A DNA stretch of 64,000 bases from NCBI RefSeq assembly GCF_003751085.1, contig NZ_RJJY01000002.1, positions 1,860,001 to 1,924,000 of the forward strand, given 5' to 3'. The notes beneath the pieces were generated by a model. That model had not been told where the DNA came from. It did no database searches and was given only the letters and a program-made list of their open reading frames with translations. The DNA comes from Micromonospora sp. Llam0 (lineage in GTDB: Bacteria; Actinomycetota; Actinomycetes; Mycobacteriales; Micromonosporaceae). The stretch's first letter is position 1, and the number at the start of each line of letters is the position of its first letter. Of this stretch, positions 19,576 to 28,598 are shown one piece after another. The position numbers were made by a program, and so were the translations under genes.

Positions 19576-19671
19576 GGGTCCATTGTCGGCCGCCGGGCGT
19601 CAGGTGGACGTGAGGCGGACGTGAGGTGATTCACTACCAGCGGGTAACCTACGGTGCCGTAGCCTTGTCTG

Positions 19672-20349
19672 GTGACCACCGAAGCGCCCCTTCGCCTCAA
19701 GCCGGTCGACATCGGCAAACCCCGGATGCGCGGCTGGCTGCACACGTACGCATTCTTCGTGGCCCTGGTCAGCGGCATCGTGCTCTGCGCGCTGGCCGCC
19801 ACCCGACCCGGCTGGACCGCGCTGGTCAGCTGCGTCGTCTACAGCCTGACCGTGTGTGGCCTGTTCGGCACCAGCGCGCTCTATCACCGCCGGGTCTGGT
19901 CGGAACGGGCGTACCAGATCATGCGCCGCCTAGATCATTCGATGATCTTCATCTTCATCGCCGGCACCTACACACCGTTCTGCCTGCTCCTGCTACCCGG
20001 GCGCAGCGCCGTGACCCTGCTGACCGTGGTCTGGGTCGGCGCGCTGGCCGGGGTGGCGATGAAGCTGATCTGGCCGCATCTGCCGCGCTGGGCCGGCGCC
20101 CCGCTCTACATCGCCCTCGGCTGGGTCGCGGTGGTGGTACTACCCGACATCCTGCACCGCGGTGGGGTCACCGCGCTGGTACTGCTGACCGTCGGCGGCG
20201 CGGTCTACAGCGTGGGGGCGATCTTCTATGCGCTGCGCCGCCCCAACCCGTGGCCCACCGTCTTCGGCCACCACGAGTTCTTCCACGCCTGCACCCTCGT
20301 CGCCGCGCTGTGCCATCACATCGCGATCTACTTCGCGCTCTACGCCTGA
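19672..20349 (+). CDS. PAQR/hemolysin III family membrane protein
   Basis: A 225-residue protein with seven predicted membrane segments. It carries the PAQR-family metal-site and hydrolase-like motifs: SALYHRRVW, LDHSMIFIFIAGTYTPF, and GHHEFFHACTLVAALCHH near the C-terminus. These supply the conserved Ser, Asp and three His residues. The GTG start is exactly 6 nt after TAGCCT (19660-19665), so the transcript is likely leaderless. Members of the family in bacteria are often called hemolysin III, although membrane-lipid homeostasis is the more probable role. A long stem follows the stop codon. Confidence 0.9.
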   Translation: MTTEAPLRLKPVDIGKPRMRGWLHTYAFFVALVSGIVLCALAATRPGWTALVSCVVYSLTVCGLFGTSALYHRRVWSERAYQIMRRLDHSMIFIFIAGTYTPFCLLLLPGRSAVTLLTVVWVGALAGVAMKLIWPHLPRWAGAPLYIALGWVAVVVLPDILHRGGVTALVLLTVGGAVYSVGAIFYALRRPNPWPTVFGHHEFFHACTLVAALCHHIAIYFALYA

Positions 20350-20350
20350 C

Positions 20351-20420
20351 CCGCCACCACCCCGACGGGGACCGCCCGGTTCGGGATCGTCGGCGATCCT
20401 GTTCCGTCGGGGGGTGGCGG
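20351..20420. terminator. Long imperfect stem between convergent genes
   Basis: CCGCCACCACCCCGACGG (20351-20368) pairs with CCGTCGGGGGGTGGCGG (20404-20420), with one bulged base. It lies between the HlyIII gene (rightward) and the first DUF6458 gene (leftward), so it probably terminates both. Confidence 0.75.
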
Positions 20421-20437
20421 TCTGTTCGAGGTCCGGA

Positions 20438-20725
20438 TCACCGCCGCACCGGGCCGCCCGGGCCACGCACCTCCCGGTACTGCTCCTCCACGACCCGGTC
20501 CGACTCGACCGGGGCAGCCGGCGCCGGCTCGTCCTGCGCGGTCCGGGACACCACCGTACGGCGGCGGCTCTGCCAGAACCACAACGTCAGGGCCAGCCCG
20601 AACACGCCAGCCACCATCAACACCCAGCCGACCGTGGTCAGATCGAGAAAGCCCAGTTCGGCCTCGACCGCGAAGGCCAGGATGGCGCCCAGGGCGATGA
20701 GGAAGATGCTTCCGCCGATGCCCAC
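20438..20725 (-). CDS. DUF6458 family small membrane protein (copy 1)
   Basis: 95 residues. The GTG start at 20725 is preceded by AAGGAGG. The N-terminus reads VGIGGSIFLIALGAILAFAV, a first membrane segment. A second segment, GWVLMVAGVFGLALTLWFW, is followed by a charged cytoplasmic tail. About half of the first 60 residues are identical to the gene at 21356-21616, including the GI(G)GxIFLIAxGAILA start and the TVxxVGW/VGWVL core. Function unknown. The family is widespread in actinobacteria. Confidence 0.86.
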   Translation of the reverse strand: MGIGGSIFLIALGAILAFAVEAELGFLDLTTVGWVLMVAGVFGLALTLWFWQSRRRTVVSRTAQDEPAPAAPVESDRVVEEQYREVRGPGGPVRR

Positions 20726-20841
20726 TTCGTACCTCCTTGGCTGTTGCCGGCACCGTCGTGCCGGCCGGATGCCGCTTGTGAGGTAGCGGCGGGCACGGAT
20801 GTACCCAGGCGCTTGTGAACTCAATCAGGCAAGCTGAACCG

Positions 20842-21342
20842 ATGACCCGACGCAGCATCGTGCTGCTCCGGCACGCGAAGGCGGAGCAGCCCGAACAGAT
20901 GGCAGACGAGCAACGCGGGCTCACCCCGCGCGGACACTCGGACGCGGCGCACGCCGGGCAGTGGCTGGCCGAACACCAGCTCTGGCCGCAGCTGGTGCTC
21001 TGCTCGCCGGCCCGGCGTACCCGGCAGACCTGGCAGCAGGTATCGGCGGCGGGTCCGCCGGCACCCGCCCGCTTCGAACCCCGGTTGTACGGTGGGACCG
21101 CTGTCGACCTGCTCGGCCTGGTGCGGCAGTTGGACGACTCGGTGTCCCGGGTGCTGATCGTCGGGCACAACCCGACGGTTTCCTACGCCTCGGCGCTGCT
21201 CGACCCGGTCGGTGCCAGCGACAGCGGACTGCGGACCTGTGGGATCGCCGTTCACGAGTTCACCGGCGAGTGGACGGCGTGTGGGCCGCAGGCGGCACCT
21301 GCGACCCACACGTACACCGCCCGGGCGGCCCGAACCAGCTGA
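20842..21342 (+). CDS. SixA-like histidine phosphatase
   Basis: A 166-residue histidine phosphatase superfamily member. The catalytic RHA motif is in IVLLRHAKAEQ (R10, H11). A second Arg is in CSPARRTRQTW, and the C-terminal active-site His lies in VLIVGHNPTVS. Size and motifs match SixA-type phosphohistidine phosphatases. The ATG is 6 nt after CAAGCT (20830-20835), a leaderless layout with a weak -10. It lies between two DUF6458 genes, both on the other strand. The natural substrate is unknown. Confidence 0.86.
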   Translation: MTRRSIVLLRHAKAEQPEQMADEQRGLTPRGHSDAAHAGQWLAEHQLWPQLVLCSPARRTRQTWQQVSAAGPPAPARFEPRLYGGTAVDLLGLVRQLDDSVSRVLIVGHNPTVSYASALLDPVGASDSGLRTCGIAVHEFTGEWTACGPQAAPATHTYTARAARTS

Positions 21343-21358
21343 CCGCGCAGCGCGGTCA
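21340..21358. terminator. Perfect inverted repeat over two convergent stop codons
   Basis: TGACCGCGC (21340-21348), one base, GCGCGGTCA (21350-21358). The TGA of the phosphatase gene and the stop of the second DUF6458 gene each lie in one arm. The real loop must be larger than one base. The position suggests bidirectional termination. Confidence 0.6.
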
Positions 21359-21616
21359 GTTGGGCGGCTGCGGCGGTTCGGCCGGCGGCGGCACCATCTG
21401 CGCCGGATGGGCCAGTTTGTTCTCCTCGACGATGACCGTCCGGGCCCGGCGGCGACGATCGTTCCAGAACCAGAGCACGGTGAGCAGGATCGCCAACCCG
21501 GCCAGGATCAGCACCCAGCCCACGGCCCGCACGTCCAGCCACCAGACGTCGGCCCGGACGGCGTACGCCAGGATGGCGCCGATTGCGATGAGGAAGATTC
21601 CACTGCCGATACCCAT
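21356..21616 (-). CDS. DUF6458 family small membrane protein (copy 2)
   Basis: 86 residues, MGIGSGIFLIAIGAILAYAV for the first membrane segment and VGWVLILAGLAILLTVLWFW for the second, then RRRR and a Pro-rich tail. It is a clear paralogue of the product of 20438-20725. The two genes are oriented alike, and the intervening phosphatase gene is opposite. Function unknown. Confidence 0.87.
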   Translation of the reverse strand: MGIGSGIFLIAIGAILAYAVRADVWWLDVRAVGWVLILAGLAILLTVLWFWNDRRRRARTVIVEENKLAHPAQMVPPPAEPPQPPN

Positions 21617-21718
21617 GCGTGCACTCCTTGTGCGGTTGCTACAAGTTGTGCGGTCGCCTGCTGATCTACCCGCCGGGGAGGGCCCGAAACGGTGGCGGCG
21701 GAACCTCCGGTCAGCTAC

Positions 21719-23578
21719 TCAGAAGGCGTCCTCGGGTAGGTCCATCAGGTCGAGTCCGGTTCCGGCGATGATCCGACGGTCGGCACCGATCCGGGGCAGC
21801 ACCTCGCTGGCGAAGAACCGGGCGGCGGCCACCTTGCCCTGGTAGAAGCTCTGGTCGGCGTCGGATACCCCGTCGCCGCCCAACGCGGTCAGGGCGACCT
21901 CGGCCTGCCGCTGCAACAGCCAGGCGATCACCACGTCGCCGAGCGCGAGCAGCAGTCGCCGGCTGCTCAGACCGACCTTGTACAGCGAGCGCGGCTCGCC
22001 GCTCTGCACCTCACCGAGCCAGCCGGTCATCACGCCGAGGATGTTCTGCACCTCGCCGAGCGCCCGGCCGAGCGCGGCGCGCTCCTCCTTGAGCTGGCCG
22101 TTGCCGCCTTCAGCGGCGATGAAGGCCTGGATCTCGCCGGCGATCGCCATCAGCGACTGGCCGTTGTCCCGAACGATCTTGCGGAAGAACAGGTCGAGGC
22201 TCTGGATCGCGGTGGTTCCCTCGTACAGGGTGTCGATCTTCGAGTCCCGGACGTACTGCTCCAGCGGGTAGTCCTGCAGGTAGCCGGAGCCGCCGAAGGT
22301 CTGCAGCGACTCGTGGCCGAGCAGCTCGTACGCCCGTTCCGAGCCGCACCCCTTGACCAGGGGCAGCAGCAGGTCGTTGACCCGCTTGGCGAGCTGCACG
22401 GTCTCCTCGTCGCCGGCCGCCCGGGCGATGTTGATCTTGTCCTGCCAGCTGGCCGTGTAGCAGACCAACGCGCGCAGGCCCTCGGCGTACGACTTCTGCA
22501 GCATCAGCGACCGACGCACGTCGGGGTGGTGGGTGATGGTCACCCGCGGTGCCGACTTGTCGGTCATCTGCAGCAGATCGGCGCCCTGGACCCGGTTCTT
22601 CGCGTACTCGAGGGCGTTGAGGTAGCCGGTGGAGAGGGTGGCGATCGCCTTCGCGCCGACCAGCATCCGGGCGTACTCGATGATCAGGAACATCTGCCGG
22701 ATTCCGTCGTGCACGTCGCCGAGCAGCCAGCCCTTGGCCGGCACGCCGTGCTCACCGAAGGTGAGCTCGCAGGTGGTGGAGACCTTCAGCCCCATCTTGT
22801 GCTCGACGTTGGTGGCGAAGACGCCGTTGCGCTCGCCCAGCTCACCGGTTGCCCCGTCGAAGTGGTACTTGGGCACGACGAACAGCGACAGGCCCTTGGT
22901 GCCCGGACCGCCGGCGCCCTCGACGCCGACCGGACGGGCCAGCACGTAGTGGATGATGTTCTCGCTGAGGTCGTGCTCGCCGCTGGTGATGAAGCGTTTG
23001 ACGCCCTCGATGTGGTACGTGCCGTCCGACTGCGGGATCGCCCGGGTGCGCCCGGCGCCGACGTCGGAGCCGGCGTCCGGCTCGGTCAGCACCATCGTCG
23101 ACGCCCAGTGCCGCTCGACGAAGAGCTTGGCCCACTCCTTCTGCTCCGGAGTGCCCTCGACGTAGAGGGTGTGCGCGAAGGACGGCCCGGAGGCGTACAT
23201 CCAGACCGGCGCGTTGGAGCCGAGCACCAGGTCGGCCAGCGACCACCACAACGCCCGTGGCGCGTTGGTGCCGCCGAGCTCCTCCGGCAGGTCCAGCCGC
23301 CAGAACTCGGCCGACATGAAGGCCTCGAACGAGCGGTGGAACTCGGGTGGCAAGGTCACCGAGTGGGTAGCCGGGTCGAAGACCGGCGGGTTGCGGTCAC
23401 CCGGCACGAAGCTGGGCGCGAGCTCCTCGCGGGCCAGCCGCTCGACCTCGCCGAGGATGCTCCGGGCGGTGTCGACGTCCAGGTCGGCGTAGGGCGCCTG
23501 GCCGAAGGTGCGGTCGGCGCCGAAAACCTCGAACAGGTTGAACTCGAGGTCCCGAAGGTTGCTCTTGTAGTGGGTCAT
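21719..23578 (-). CDS. fadE5: Acyl-CoA dehydrogenase, FadE5-like
   Basis: A 619-residue protein with the long-form layout of Mycobacterium FadE5. It starts [20 protein letters not shown], has [21 protein letters not shown], the flavin motif [30 protein letters not shown], and C-terminal [20 protein letters not shown]. It oxidises acyl-CoA to enoyl-CoA with FAD and passes electrons to ETF. The ATG at 23578 opens the conserved N-terminus. A -10-like TAATAT (minus strand, 23630-23635) and a palindromic operator (23607-23622) lie upstream, indicating repression. No other beta-oxidation gene is adjacent. Confidence 0.92.
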   Translation of the reverse strand: MTHYKSNLRDLEFNLFEVFGADRTFGQAPYADLDVDTARSILGEVERLAREELAPSFVPGDRNPPVFDPATHSVTLPPEFHRSFEAFMSAEFWRLDLPEELGGTNAPRALWWSLADLVLGSNAPVWMYASGPSFAHTLYVEGTPEQKEWAKLFVERHWASTMVLTEPDAGSDVGAGRTRAIPQSDGTYHIEGVKRFITSGEHDLSENIIHYVLARPVGVEGAGGPGTKGLSLFVVPKYHFDGATGELGERNGVFATNVEHKMGLKVSTTCELTFGEHGVPAKGWLLGDVHDGIRQMFLIIEYARMLVGAKAIATLSTGYLNALEYAKNRVQGADLLQMTDKSAPRVTITHHPDVRRSLMLQKSYAEGLRALVCYTASWQDKINIARAAGDEETVQLAKRVNDLLLPLVKGCGSERAYELLGHESLQTFGGSGYLQDYPLEQYVRDSKIDTLYEGTTAIQSLDLFFRKIVRDNGQSLMAIAGEIQAFIAAEGGNGQLKEERAALGRALGEVQNILGVMTGWLGEVQSGEPRSLYKVGLSSRRLLLALGDVVIAWLLQRQAEVALTALGGDGVSDADQSFYQGKVAAARFFASEVLPRIGADRRIIAGTGLDLMDLPEDAF

Positions 23579-23606
23579 CGCGTGGTGGCCCCGCTTCCGG
23601 ACAGCT

Positions 23607-23622
23607 GTTACTGGTCAGTAAC
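23607..23622 (-). promoter_or_regulatory. Palindromic operator of the acyl-CoA dehydrogenase gene
   Basis: GTTACTG-GT-CAGTAAC is a perfect 16-bp palindrome 29 bp before the start codon and 7 bp downstream of the -10-like TAATAT at 23630-23635, so it overlaps the expected transcription start. Size and symmetry suit a TetR-type repressor. The core TTAC-N6-GTAA recurs at 36365-36378. Confidence 0.75.
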
Positions 23623-23805
23623 CACCACTATATTACTCCCGGGTAGCCAGCGACAAGCACGTTGTCTGGCAAACCGAGGACAGCAACCGGGCGACTGACG
23701 GCCCACCAGCCGTCACCTGTCCGGAATACGGTCGTTTTGCCCGGTGCAAGAGGCAAAAATTGGGCAAAACCCAAGAAGCGCCGCAGTTGCCATCAGGAGG
23801 CACAG

Positions 23806-23925
23806 ATGTCCGTCACCCGCCTGCTCAACGCACTGGTCGAACCGATCGCCAGCCGTCGCTACGTCGGCCGGCACCGGGCCCTCGGCGGCACCAGCTTCCT
23901 GTTCGCGATCGCCCAGCCGATCTGA
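23806..23925 (+). CDS. Small ORF (39 residues), function unknown
   Basis: MSVTRLLNALVEPIASRRYVG followed by 18 more residues ending LFAIAQPI. The ATG has a near-perfect ribosome site (AGGAGG, 5-6 nt before). The stop is 14 bp before the convergent end of the SpoIIE phosphatase gene. It is not recognised. The amphipathic N-terminal half and hydrophobic end could give a membrane-associated micropeptide. Confidence rests on the ribosome site only. Confidence 0.5.
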   Translation: MSVTRLLNALVEPIASRRYVGRHRALGGTSFLFAIAQPI

Positions 23926-23942
23926 TCCGCCCGGGACCTCGG

Positions 23943-25073
23943 TCAGCCGCCGGGCGCGCCGACCTCCCAACTCGGCACGGACGGGGCGGGCACCGCCCCG
24001 GAGCCCGAGTACTCCATCAGGACCAGGGCGATGTCGTCGTCGAGCCGCCCGTACACCCACTCGACCAACGCCGTCTCCAGCGACGCCAGGCCGTCGCCGA
24101 CGGTGCCGTGACCCAGCAGCCGCCAGGCCCGGTCCGCGGTGGGGAAGAAGGCACCGTCCCGACGTGCCTCGCCCAGCCCGTCGGTGAACAGCAGCAACCG
24201 GTCACCCGGCTCGAGACGTTCGACCCGGGGACGTACCACCGGCATGAAACCGAGCGGCGGCGCCGGAGCCGGCGGTTCCAGCGGGATCACTTCGCCCCGG
24301 CGCAGCAGCAGCGGAGCCGGATGCCCGCAGTTCACGATGGTCAGCGTTCCACCACGCTCCTCGACCAGGGCGGCGGTGACGAAATCCTCGTCGCCCACGC
24401 TGCGCGCCACCGCCCGGTCCAGGTCCGCCACGATGGCCCGTAGGTCGGCCCGCTCATAGGCGACGTGCCGGTACGAACCCAGGACGATGCTGGCCAACCG
24501 GACCGCGTCCAGGCCTTTGCCCCGAACGTCTCCGATGATCATGCGTACGCCGTACGGCGTGTCGAGCGCCTCGTACAGGTCACCGCCGATGTCGGCAGCG
24601 GCGGTGGCGGAGATGTAGCGTCCGGCCACGGCGAGCGTGCCGACCTGCGGTCCGAGCGGACGCAGCACCGCCTGCTGGGCCACCGACGCCAGCCGCGAAA
24701 GCTCGGCGATCTGCTGTGCCTGCCGTTCCCGGATGACCGCGACCGCCGCCGCCAGCCCGGTGGCCAGCGCGATACCGACCACGTTCACCGCGGTCGCCAG
24801 CGAGAGCATCTGACCGGTCAACGCGAAGATGCCGCCGACCAGGGTGGCCAGCACCCCGGTGGAGAGCACCACCCGCCATGTCGCGAAGGCCGCCGCGAGG
24901 AACGGGGCAGCGGCGACCAGACCGACGTAGTTGACACCGGACCCGTCCGCGATCTCCACCACGGAGACGAGCGCGAGCAGCACGAGGGCCGCGCCGAGGC
25001 CGACGCGGGAACCAGCGCTGAGTGGGCGGCGACCGCCCATCGGGATGATGTGCATGGGTACGCGAAACAGCAT
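23943..25073 (-). CDS. Membrane SpoIIE-family (PP2C-like) serine phosphatase
   Basis: A 376-residue protein. Residues ~20-125 form four or five hydrophobic segments without a clear sensor domain. From ~150 a PP2C/SpoIIE domain carries the metal-binding motifs GGDLYEALDTPYG, MIIGDVRGKGLDAV, FVTAALVEE, NCGHPAPLLL and LLLFTDGLGEARR. Such proteins usually dephosphorylate anti-anti-sigma factors (STAS proteins). No anti-sigma or STAS gene is in the window, so the partner is unknown. Nearby alternative ATGs (25055, 25040) are possible. Confidence 0.88.
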   Translation of the reverse strand: MLFRVPMHIIPMGGRRPLSAGSRVGLGAALVLLALVSVVEIADGSGVNYVGLVAAAPFLAAAFATWRVVLSTGVLATLVGGIFALTGQMLSLATAVNVVGIALATGLAAAVAVIRERQAQQIAELSRLASVAQQAVLRPLGPQVGTLAVAGRYISATAAADIGGDLYEALDTPYGVRMIIGDVRGKGLDAVRLASIVLGSYRHVAYERADLRAIVADLDRAVARSVGDEDFVTAALVEERGGTLTIVNCGHPAPLLLRRGEVIPLEPPAPAPPLGFMPVVRPRVERLEPGDRLLLFTDGLGEARRDGAFFPTADRAWRLLGHGTVGDGLASLETALVEWVYGRLDDDIALVLMEYSGSGAVPAPSVPSWEVGAPGG

Positions 25074-25274
25074 GACTCATCGGTGGCGGTGGCCCAACGG
25101 AGTTGGCCTGTCGTCTGATCCGGAAATGGCCACCCGGAGTATTGGACAACCTTGGCACCCTGGCTATCCCCCGGGCGGGCGGCGAGCGGTTGCTCAACCT
25201 GTGGGCAAACCTGGAAATGGCACATCCCACCGCTGACCAGCAGCTCGACACTGAGTGGCAGCTCAGGAATGCGG

Positions 25275-25928
25275 TCAGTCGCCGAGAATCTCGTAGCGGA
25301 CCTGCAGGTGACCCAGGTCAAGAGCCGCAATCTTCGCGAAAGCGGCACGGGCCAGGTCGAGGCACCGTCCGTCGACGAACGGACCACGATCGTTGATCCG
25401 GACCACCACGCTGGCACCGGTCTGCGGGTTGGTCACCCGCACCTGGGTGCCGAACGGCAGGGTGCGGTGCGCGGCGGTCATCCCCGACGGGTCGAACGGC
25501 TCGCCGTTCGCGGTGACGTGTCCGCTGGCGTAGTACGACGCACCGCAGGTGCCGCTCTCCACCACCTGGCCACCGGCCTGGGCCTGGCCAGCAGCCTGGT
25601 CCTCGTCCTGGTCCTCGCTCTGGGTCGGGGGCGGCTCTGGCGTCGGGGACGGTTTCGGCGTGGAGGCGGCCCGGTCGGCCCCACGTGCCGCCCGGGTCGA
25701 CGCGGTCGAGCGGTCCGCACCGGACGCCGCCGCAGACGGCGTGGTCGTAGGCGGCGCGGCCGTAGGCGGCGCGGCCGTGGACGCCGCTGGCGGTGTTGTC
25801 GACGTACCGGCGGTCAGTTCGAACGCCATAGCCGTTCCGCCCGCCAGCACACCGACCAGCAGGAACACCGCCAACCATGGCGCCAGCCGCAGGCGGTACG
25901 GACGCGGGTTGCGATGGCGCGCGGCCAT
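25275..25928 (-). CDS. RlpA-like double-psi beta-barrel protein, membrane-anchored
   Basis: 217 residues from an ATG preceded by AGGAGA. A basic N-terminus, one membrane segment (WLAVFLLVGVLAGGTAMAF), and a long Thr/Ala/Pro-rich spacer are followed by a DPBB domain from ~residue 135: SYYASGHVTANGEPFDPSGM, AAHRTLPFGTQVRVTN, and the acidic motif VVRINDRGPFVDGR with the catalytic-type Asp. RlpA proteins are septal lytic transglycosylases in some Gram-negatives. In actinomycetes the activity is less established. The upstream region to 25993 and the downstream gap 25074-25274 hold no further gene. Confidence 0.86.
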   Translation of the reverse strand: MAARHRNPRPYRLRLAPWLAVFLLVGVLAGGTAMAFELTAGTSTTPPAASTAAPPTAAPPTTTPSAAASGADRSTASTRAARGADRAASTPKPSPTPEPPPTQSEDQDEDQAAGQAQAGGQVVESGTCGASYYASGHVTANGEPFDPSGMTAAHRTLPFGTQVRVTNPQTGASVVVRINDRGPFVDGRCLDLARAAFAKIAALDLGHLQVRYEILGD

Positions 25929-26046
25929 GATGTCTCCTGACGAGCTGACAACATAATTTAGCCGCCGCACCGTAGCCGGAGCAGGCCGTGCCGTGTCAAG
26001 TGTGCCCGGCAGATTCACCAGCGAGGAATCCCGGCATACTCGGCCG

Positions 26047-26697
26047 GTGACCGACCCCGCAGCCGCTCACCCGCACCGGTCCCGCGCGACCACAGCCGGC
26101 GACGTGCCGCGCCCGGCCGCAACCGGCGACGTGCCGCACCCGCTTGAACTCCGGCGGCTGCTGATCGACACCTTCGTCTGGCACGATCCCGGCCCGACCA
26201 GCAGCCATCTGGTGAGCGACCTGTCCGGGTGGTGGCGACACCCCCGGGTCCTCGCCGGGATCGGCCCGGCTCTCGCCGAGCTGGCCAGCGCCGATCTGGC
26301 CGACGCGGACCAGCCGAGCACGGTAATGACGCCGCAGGTCACCGGGCTGCTTGTCGGCCCGCTGGTGGCGACTGCGCTCGGCGTCGGCGTCGTACCCGCG
26401 TACAAGGAGGATCCGCAGCGGACAATCGCCGACGCGACCACCTGGACCACGACGGCACCCGACTACCGGGGCCGCACACTGCGGCTCGGTGTCCGTGACC
26501 GGCACCTCGGCCCAGGCGACCGGGTCCTGCTGGTCGACGACTGGGTCACCAGCGGTGCGCAGCTGCGGGCCATGGCGCAGCTCGCCGCAGCTCGCGGGGC
26601 GGTCGTCGTCGGCAGCGCCGTGATCGTCGCCGACTGTCCACCCGCCGTCGTCGACGAACTCCGGATCCGCAGCCTGATCCACAGCAAGGACCTGTGA
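26047..26697 (+). CDS. Phosphoribosyltransferase family protein
   Basis: A 216-residue protein from a GTG lying 6 nt after CATACT (26035-26040), a leaderless layout. The PRPP-binding motif VLLVDDWVTSGAQLRAMAQL is near residues 159-178. Upstream it has MTPQVTGLLVGPLVATALG and AYKEDP, as in adenine-phosphoribosyltransferase-like proteins. The N-terminal ~35 residues are disordered. The substrate base is unknown. It may be a regulatory PRTase. A hairpin follows directly. Confidence 0.8.
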   Translation: MTDPAAAHPHRSRATTAGDVPRPAATGDVPHPLELRRLLIDTFVWHDPGPTSSHLVSDLSGWWRHPRVLAGIGPALAELASADLADADQPSTVMTPQVTGLLVGPLVATALGVGVVPAYKEDPQRTIADATTWTTTAPDYRGRTLRLGVRDRHLGPGDRVLLVDDWVTSGAQLRAMAQLAAARGAVVVGSAVIVADCPPAVVDELRIRSLIHSKDL

Positions 26698-26714
26698 ACC
26701 GCCGGGACGGCGGT
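26698..26714. terminator. Hairpin between convergent genes
   Basis: ACCGCCG (26698-26704), GGA, CGGCGGT (26708-26714), immediately after the phosphoribosyltransferase stop and 25 bp before the end of the next, leftward gene. Confidence 0.6.
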
Positions 26715-26739
26715 CGGACCCTCGTCGGGCAGCGCGCGG

Positions 26740-27183
26740 CTACGGGGTCGCCTCGTGTCCCGGTCGGCCGACCGTACGCCGGGCCTGCTTCATCTCCGCC
26801 TCGTGGATGTGCCGACGGCCGCCCGCCAGCGCGTCACGGGCCGCCCGCTCGACCGCCTGGAAGGTCGCGTAGTAGCCGTCGTCGAACTCCTCGACGATCT
26901 GAAACGTCCAGCGGCCCGGCAGGACGTTGCGACCGATCAGCTCCGTCTCGACCCGGTCCGCCATGTCCTGGTGACCGGCTCCGCGCAGCAGCTGGACGAC
27001 CCGGTCCAGGGTCGCGTCCGCGCCGCCGATCAGCTGGTGCATCGAGTAAAGGTGGCCCCGGGCCCGGTGCACCGTCTCCAGTGCCTTGCTCAACTCGCCG
27101 AGCGCCGCGACCGTAGCATCGTCCATCCCGGCAGGGCGGGAGTGAACGGCGTCCGTTGAGCGCGGGTCCGACGATTCCGGCAT
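26740..27183 (-). CDS. Conserved hypothetical protein
   Basis: 147 residues if started at MPESSDPRSTD (27183), or 128 if started at MDDATVAALGELSKALETV (27126), which opens the ordered part. It is helical, with RARGHLYSMHQLIGGADATL, RVVQLLRGAGHQDMADRVET, and IGRNVLPGRWTFQIVEEFDDGYY. I recall similar proteins in other actinomycetes without assigned function. There is no membrane segment. Neither start has a strong ribosome site, so the exact N-terminus is open. Confidence 0.75.
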   Translation of the reverse strand: MPESSDPRSTDAVHSRPAGMDDATVAALGELSKALETVHRARGHLYSMHQLIGGADATLDRVVQLLRGAGHQDMADRVETELIGRNVLPGRWTFQIVEEFDDGYYATFQAVERAARDALAGGRRHIHEAEMKQARRTVGRPGHEATP

Positions 27184-27257
27184 GGGACATTCGTACCAGA
27201 GACCGGCGCGCCACAACGTTGGGTCAACGATCAACAACCCATAGTAGAGTCAAAGCG

Positions 27258-28037
27258 ATGCGCCGGCCCCCGCAGACCATCTCGGTGGTCACCCCTGTCC
27301 ATCCCGCGAGCATCCCGTACCTCGCTGACGCGTACGCCTCACTACGCGACCAGCGACTACCCGCCGGCTGGCAGTGGCGTTGGCTGGTCCAGGAGGACGG
27401 CCAGACCGGCACGGTCGCCGCCGCCCTACCCGACGACCCCCGGATCAGTACGGGGACCAACCGGCCGGGTGGACCCGGCGTCACCCGAACCATGGCGCTG
27501 TCCCGGGCGGAAGGCTCGCTGGTGAAGGTGCTCGACGCCGACGACCGGCTCACCCCTGACGCGTTGGCCCGCGACATCGCGGTCCTCACCGCCGACCCGA
27601 CGGTCGGCTGGACCACCGCGGCGGCGCTCGATCTGCTGAGCGACCACAGCACGGTACGGATGGCCACCGATCCACCGGGCGGCCGGTTGCCCGCCGGTAC
27701 GGTCCACCGGTCCTGGCAGGAGGACGCCTACCGACTGCCGGTGCACCCGGCGACGCTGTGCATCCGTACGGATCTGCTGCTGGCTCTGGGCGGCTGGCTG
27801 GCGCTGCCCGCCTCCGAGGACACCGGGCTGCTCCTCGCCGCGAGCACGGTCTGCGACGGTCACTTCATCGACGAGCCGGGGTTGCTCTACCGGAAGTGGC
27901 CCGGGCAGATGACCAACCAGCAGGCACACTGGTCGCCGACGGAACGGGCCGACCGGATCCAGGTGATCGAGAGCCGGGTCGCCGCGCTGGCTCGGCTGGG
28001 CATCGGCCCGACGTCGTCCACACCGCAAGGTCGGTGA
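27258..28037 (+). CDS. Glycosyltransferase family 2 protein
   Basis: A 259-residue GT-A fold protein. It starts ISVVTPVHPASIPYLADAY, with the nucleotide-binding side WLVQEDGQTG and the DxD motif in VKVLDADDRLTPDAL. A C-terminal region with ASEDTGLLL carries the acceptor-side acidic residue. TAGAGT (27245-27250) lies 7 nt before the ATG, so the mRNA is probably leaderless or nearly so. It has no membrane segments and no neighbouring sugar genes. The sugar and acceptor are unknown. Confidence 0.86.
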   Translation: MRRPPQTISVVTPVHPASIPYLADAYASLRDQRLPAGWQWRWLVQEDGQTGTVAAALPDDPRISTGTNRPGGPGVTRTMALSRAEGSLVKVLDADDRLTPDALARDIAVLTADPTVGWTTAAALDLLSDHSTVRMATDPPGGRLPAGTVHRSWQEDAYRLPVHPATLCIRTDLLLALGGWLALPASEDTGLLLAASTVCDGHFIDEPGLLYRKWPGQMTNQQAHWSPTERADRIQVIESRVAALARLGIGPTSSTPQGR

Positions 28038-28194
28038 CGATGCGCGCCAGTCCTTGCACGAAGTGCGACCTCATCGGGCCAGGGTCGCCTGTTCGGCTTG
28101 ATGCCAGAGGTGAATCAGGATGCACCTGCGGCATCACGTGTGCGGAGGCATCTTGGGTCCCCGGTCGGGCAGCTCGGGCAGCCAGCCGACAGAC

Positions 28195-28306
28195 CAAGGA
28201 CGGTACGGCGCTCACGTCGCAGCTGGAGAGCGAGCTGGTCGCAGAAGCCGAGCGCGGGTACGACCCCGAACACATGATCAGCGTCCGGGTTGACGACCGA
28301 ACCTAG
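28195..28306 (+). pseudogene. Possible remnant of an RHH/CopG-type antitoxin
   Basis: One frame reads KDGTALTSQLESELVAEAER then GYDPEHMISVRVDDRT and stop. The LVAEAERGYDP segment resembles the N-terminal part of CopG-like proteins that I recall, but the DNA-binding part is absent and no start with a ribosome site is seen. The whole stretch 28038-28378 contains no other supported gene. Confidence 0.25.
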
Positions 28307-28378
28307 GAATTGACCAAAAGGTGGCAGAGCTGATCAACCGCAGCCCGGGACCGACGTCCTGAGCGGGTCTTCCGCAGG

Positions 28379-28452
28379 TGGAGCGGGTGACGGGAATCGA
28401 ACCCGCACTGTCAGCTTGGGAAGCTGATGTTCTGCCATTGAACTACACCCGC
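28379..28452 (-). tRNA. tRNA-Gly (anticodon CCC)
   Basis: Read on the minus strand: acceptor GCGGGTG/CACCCGC, D-arm GTTC..GAAC, anticodon stem TCAGC/GCTGA with loop TTCCCAA (anticodon CCC), and T-arm GCGGG TTCGATT CCCGT. The CCA end is encoded (28379-28381). A -10-like TAGAGT on the minus strand (28463-28468) lies 10 nt upstream. Confidence 0.96.
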
Positions 28453-28598
28453 GAGCGGCCCTACTCTACCCGGTCCGCCCGGCCGCTGCACAACAGGCCC
28501 GGCCGCCGGCCGGGCACAGCATGGGGTACGGCTCGACACCCGTCGACCGAACGTCGACGGGTAGGGCGTCAACGGTTCGACCGGTGCCGCGCGGCGGG

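Noticed and set aside
25993..26046. Longer start for the phosphoribosyltransferase
   Set aside because: The in-frame upstream start adds 18 residues with no ribosome site and would place the likely -10 box CATACT inside the gene.
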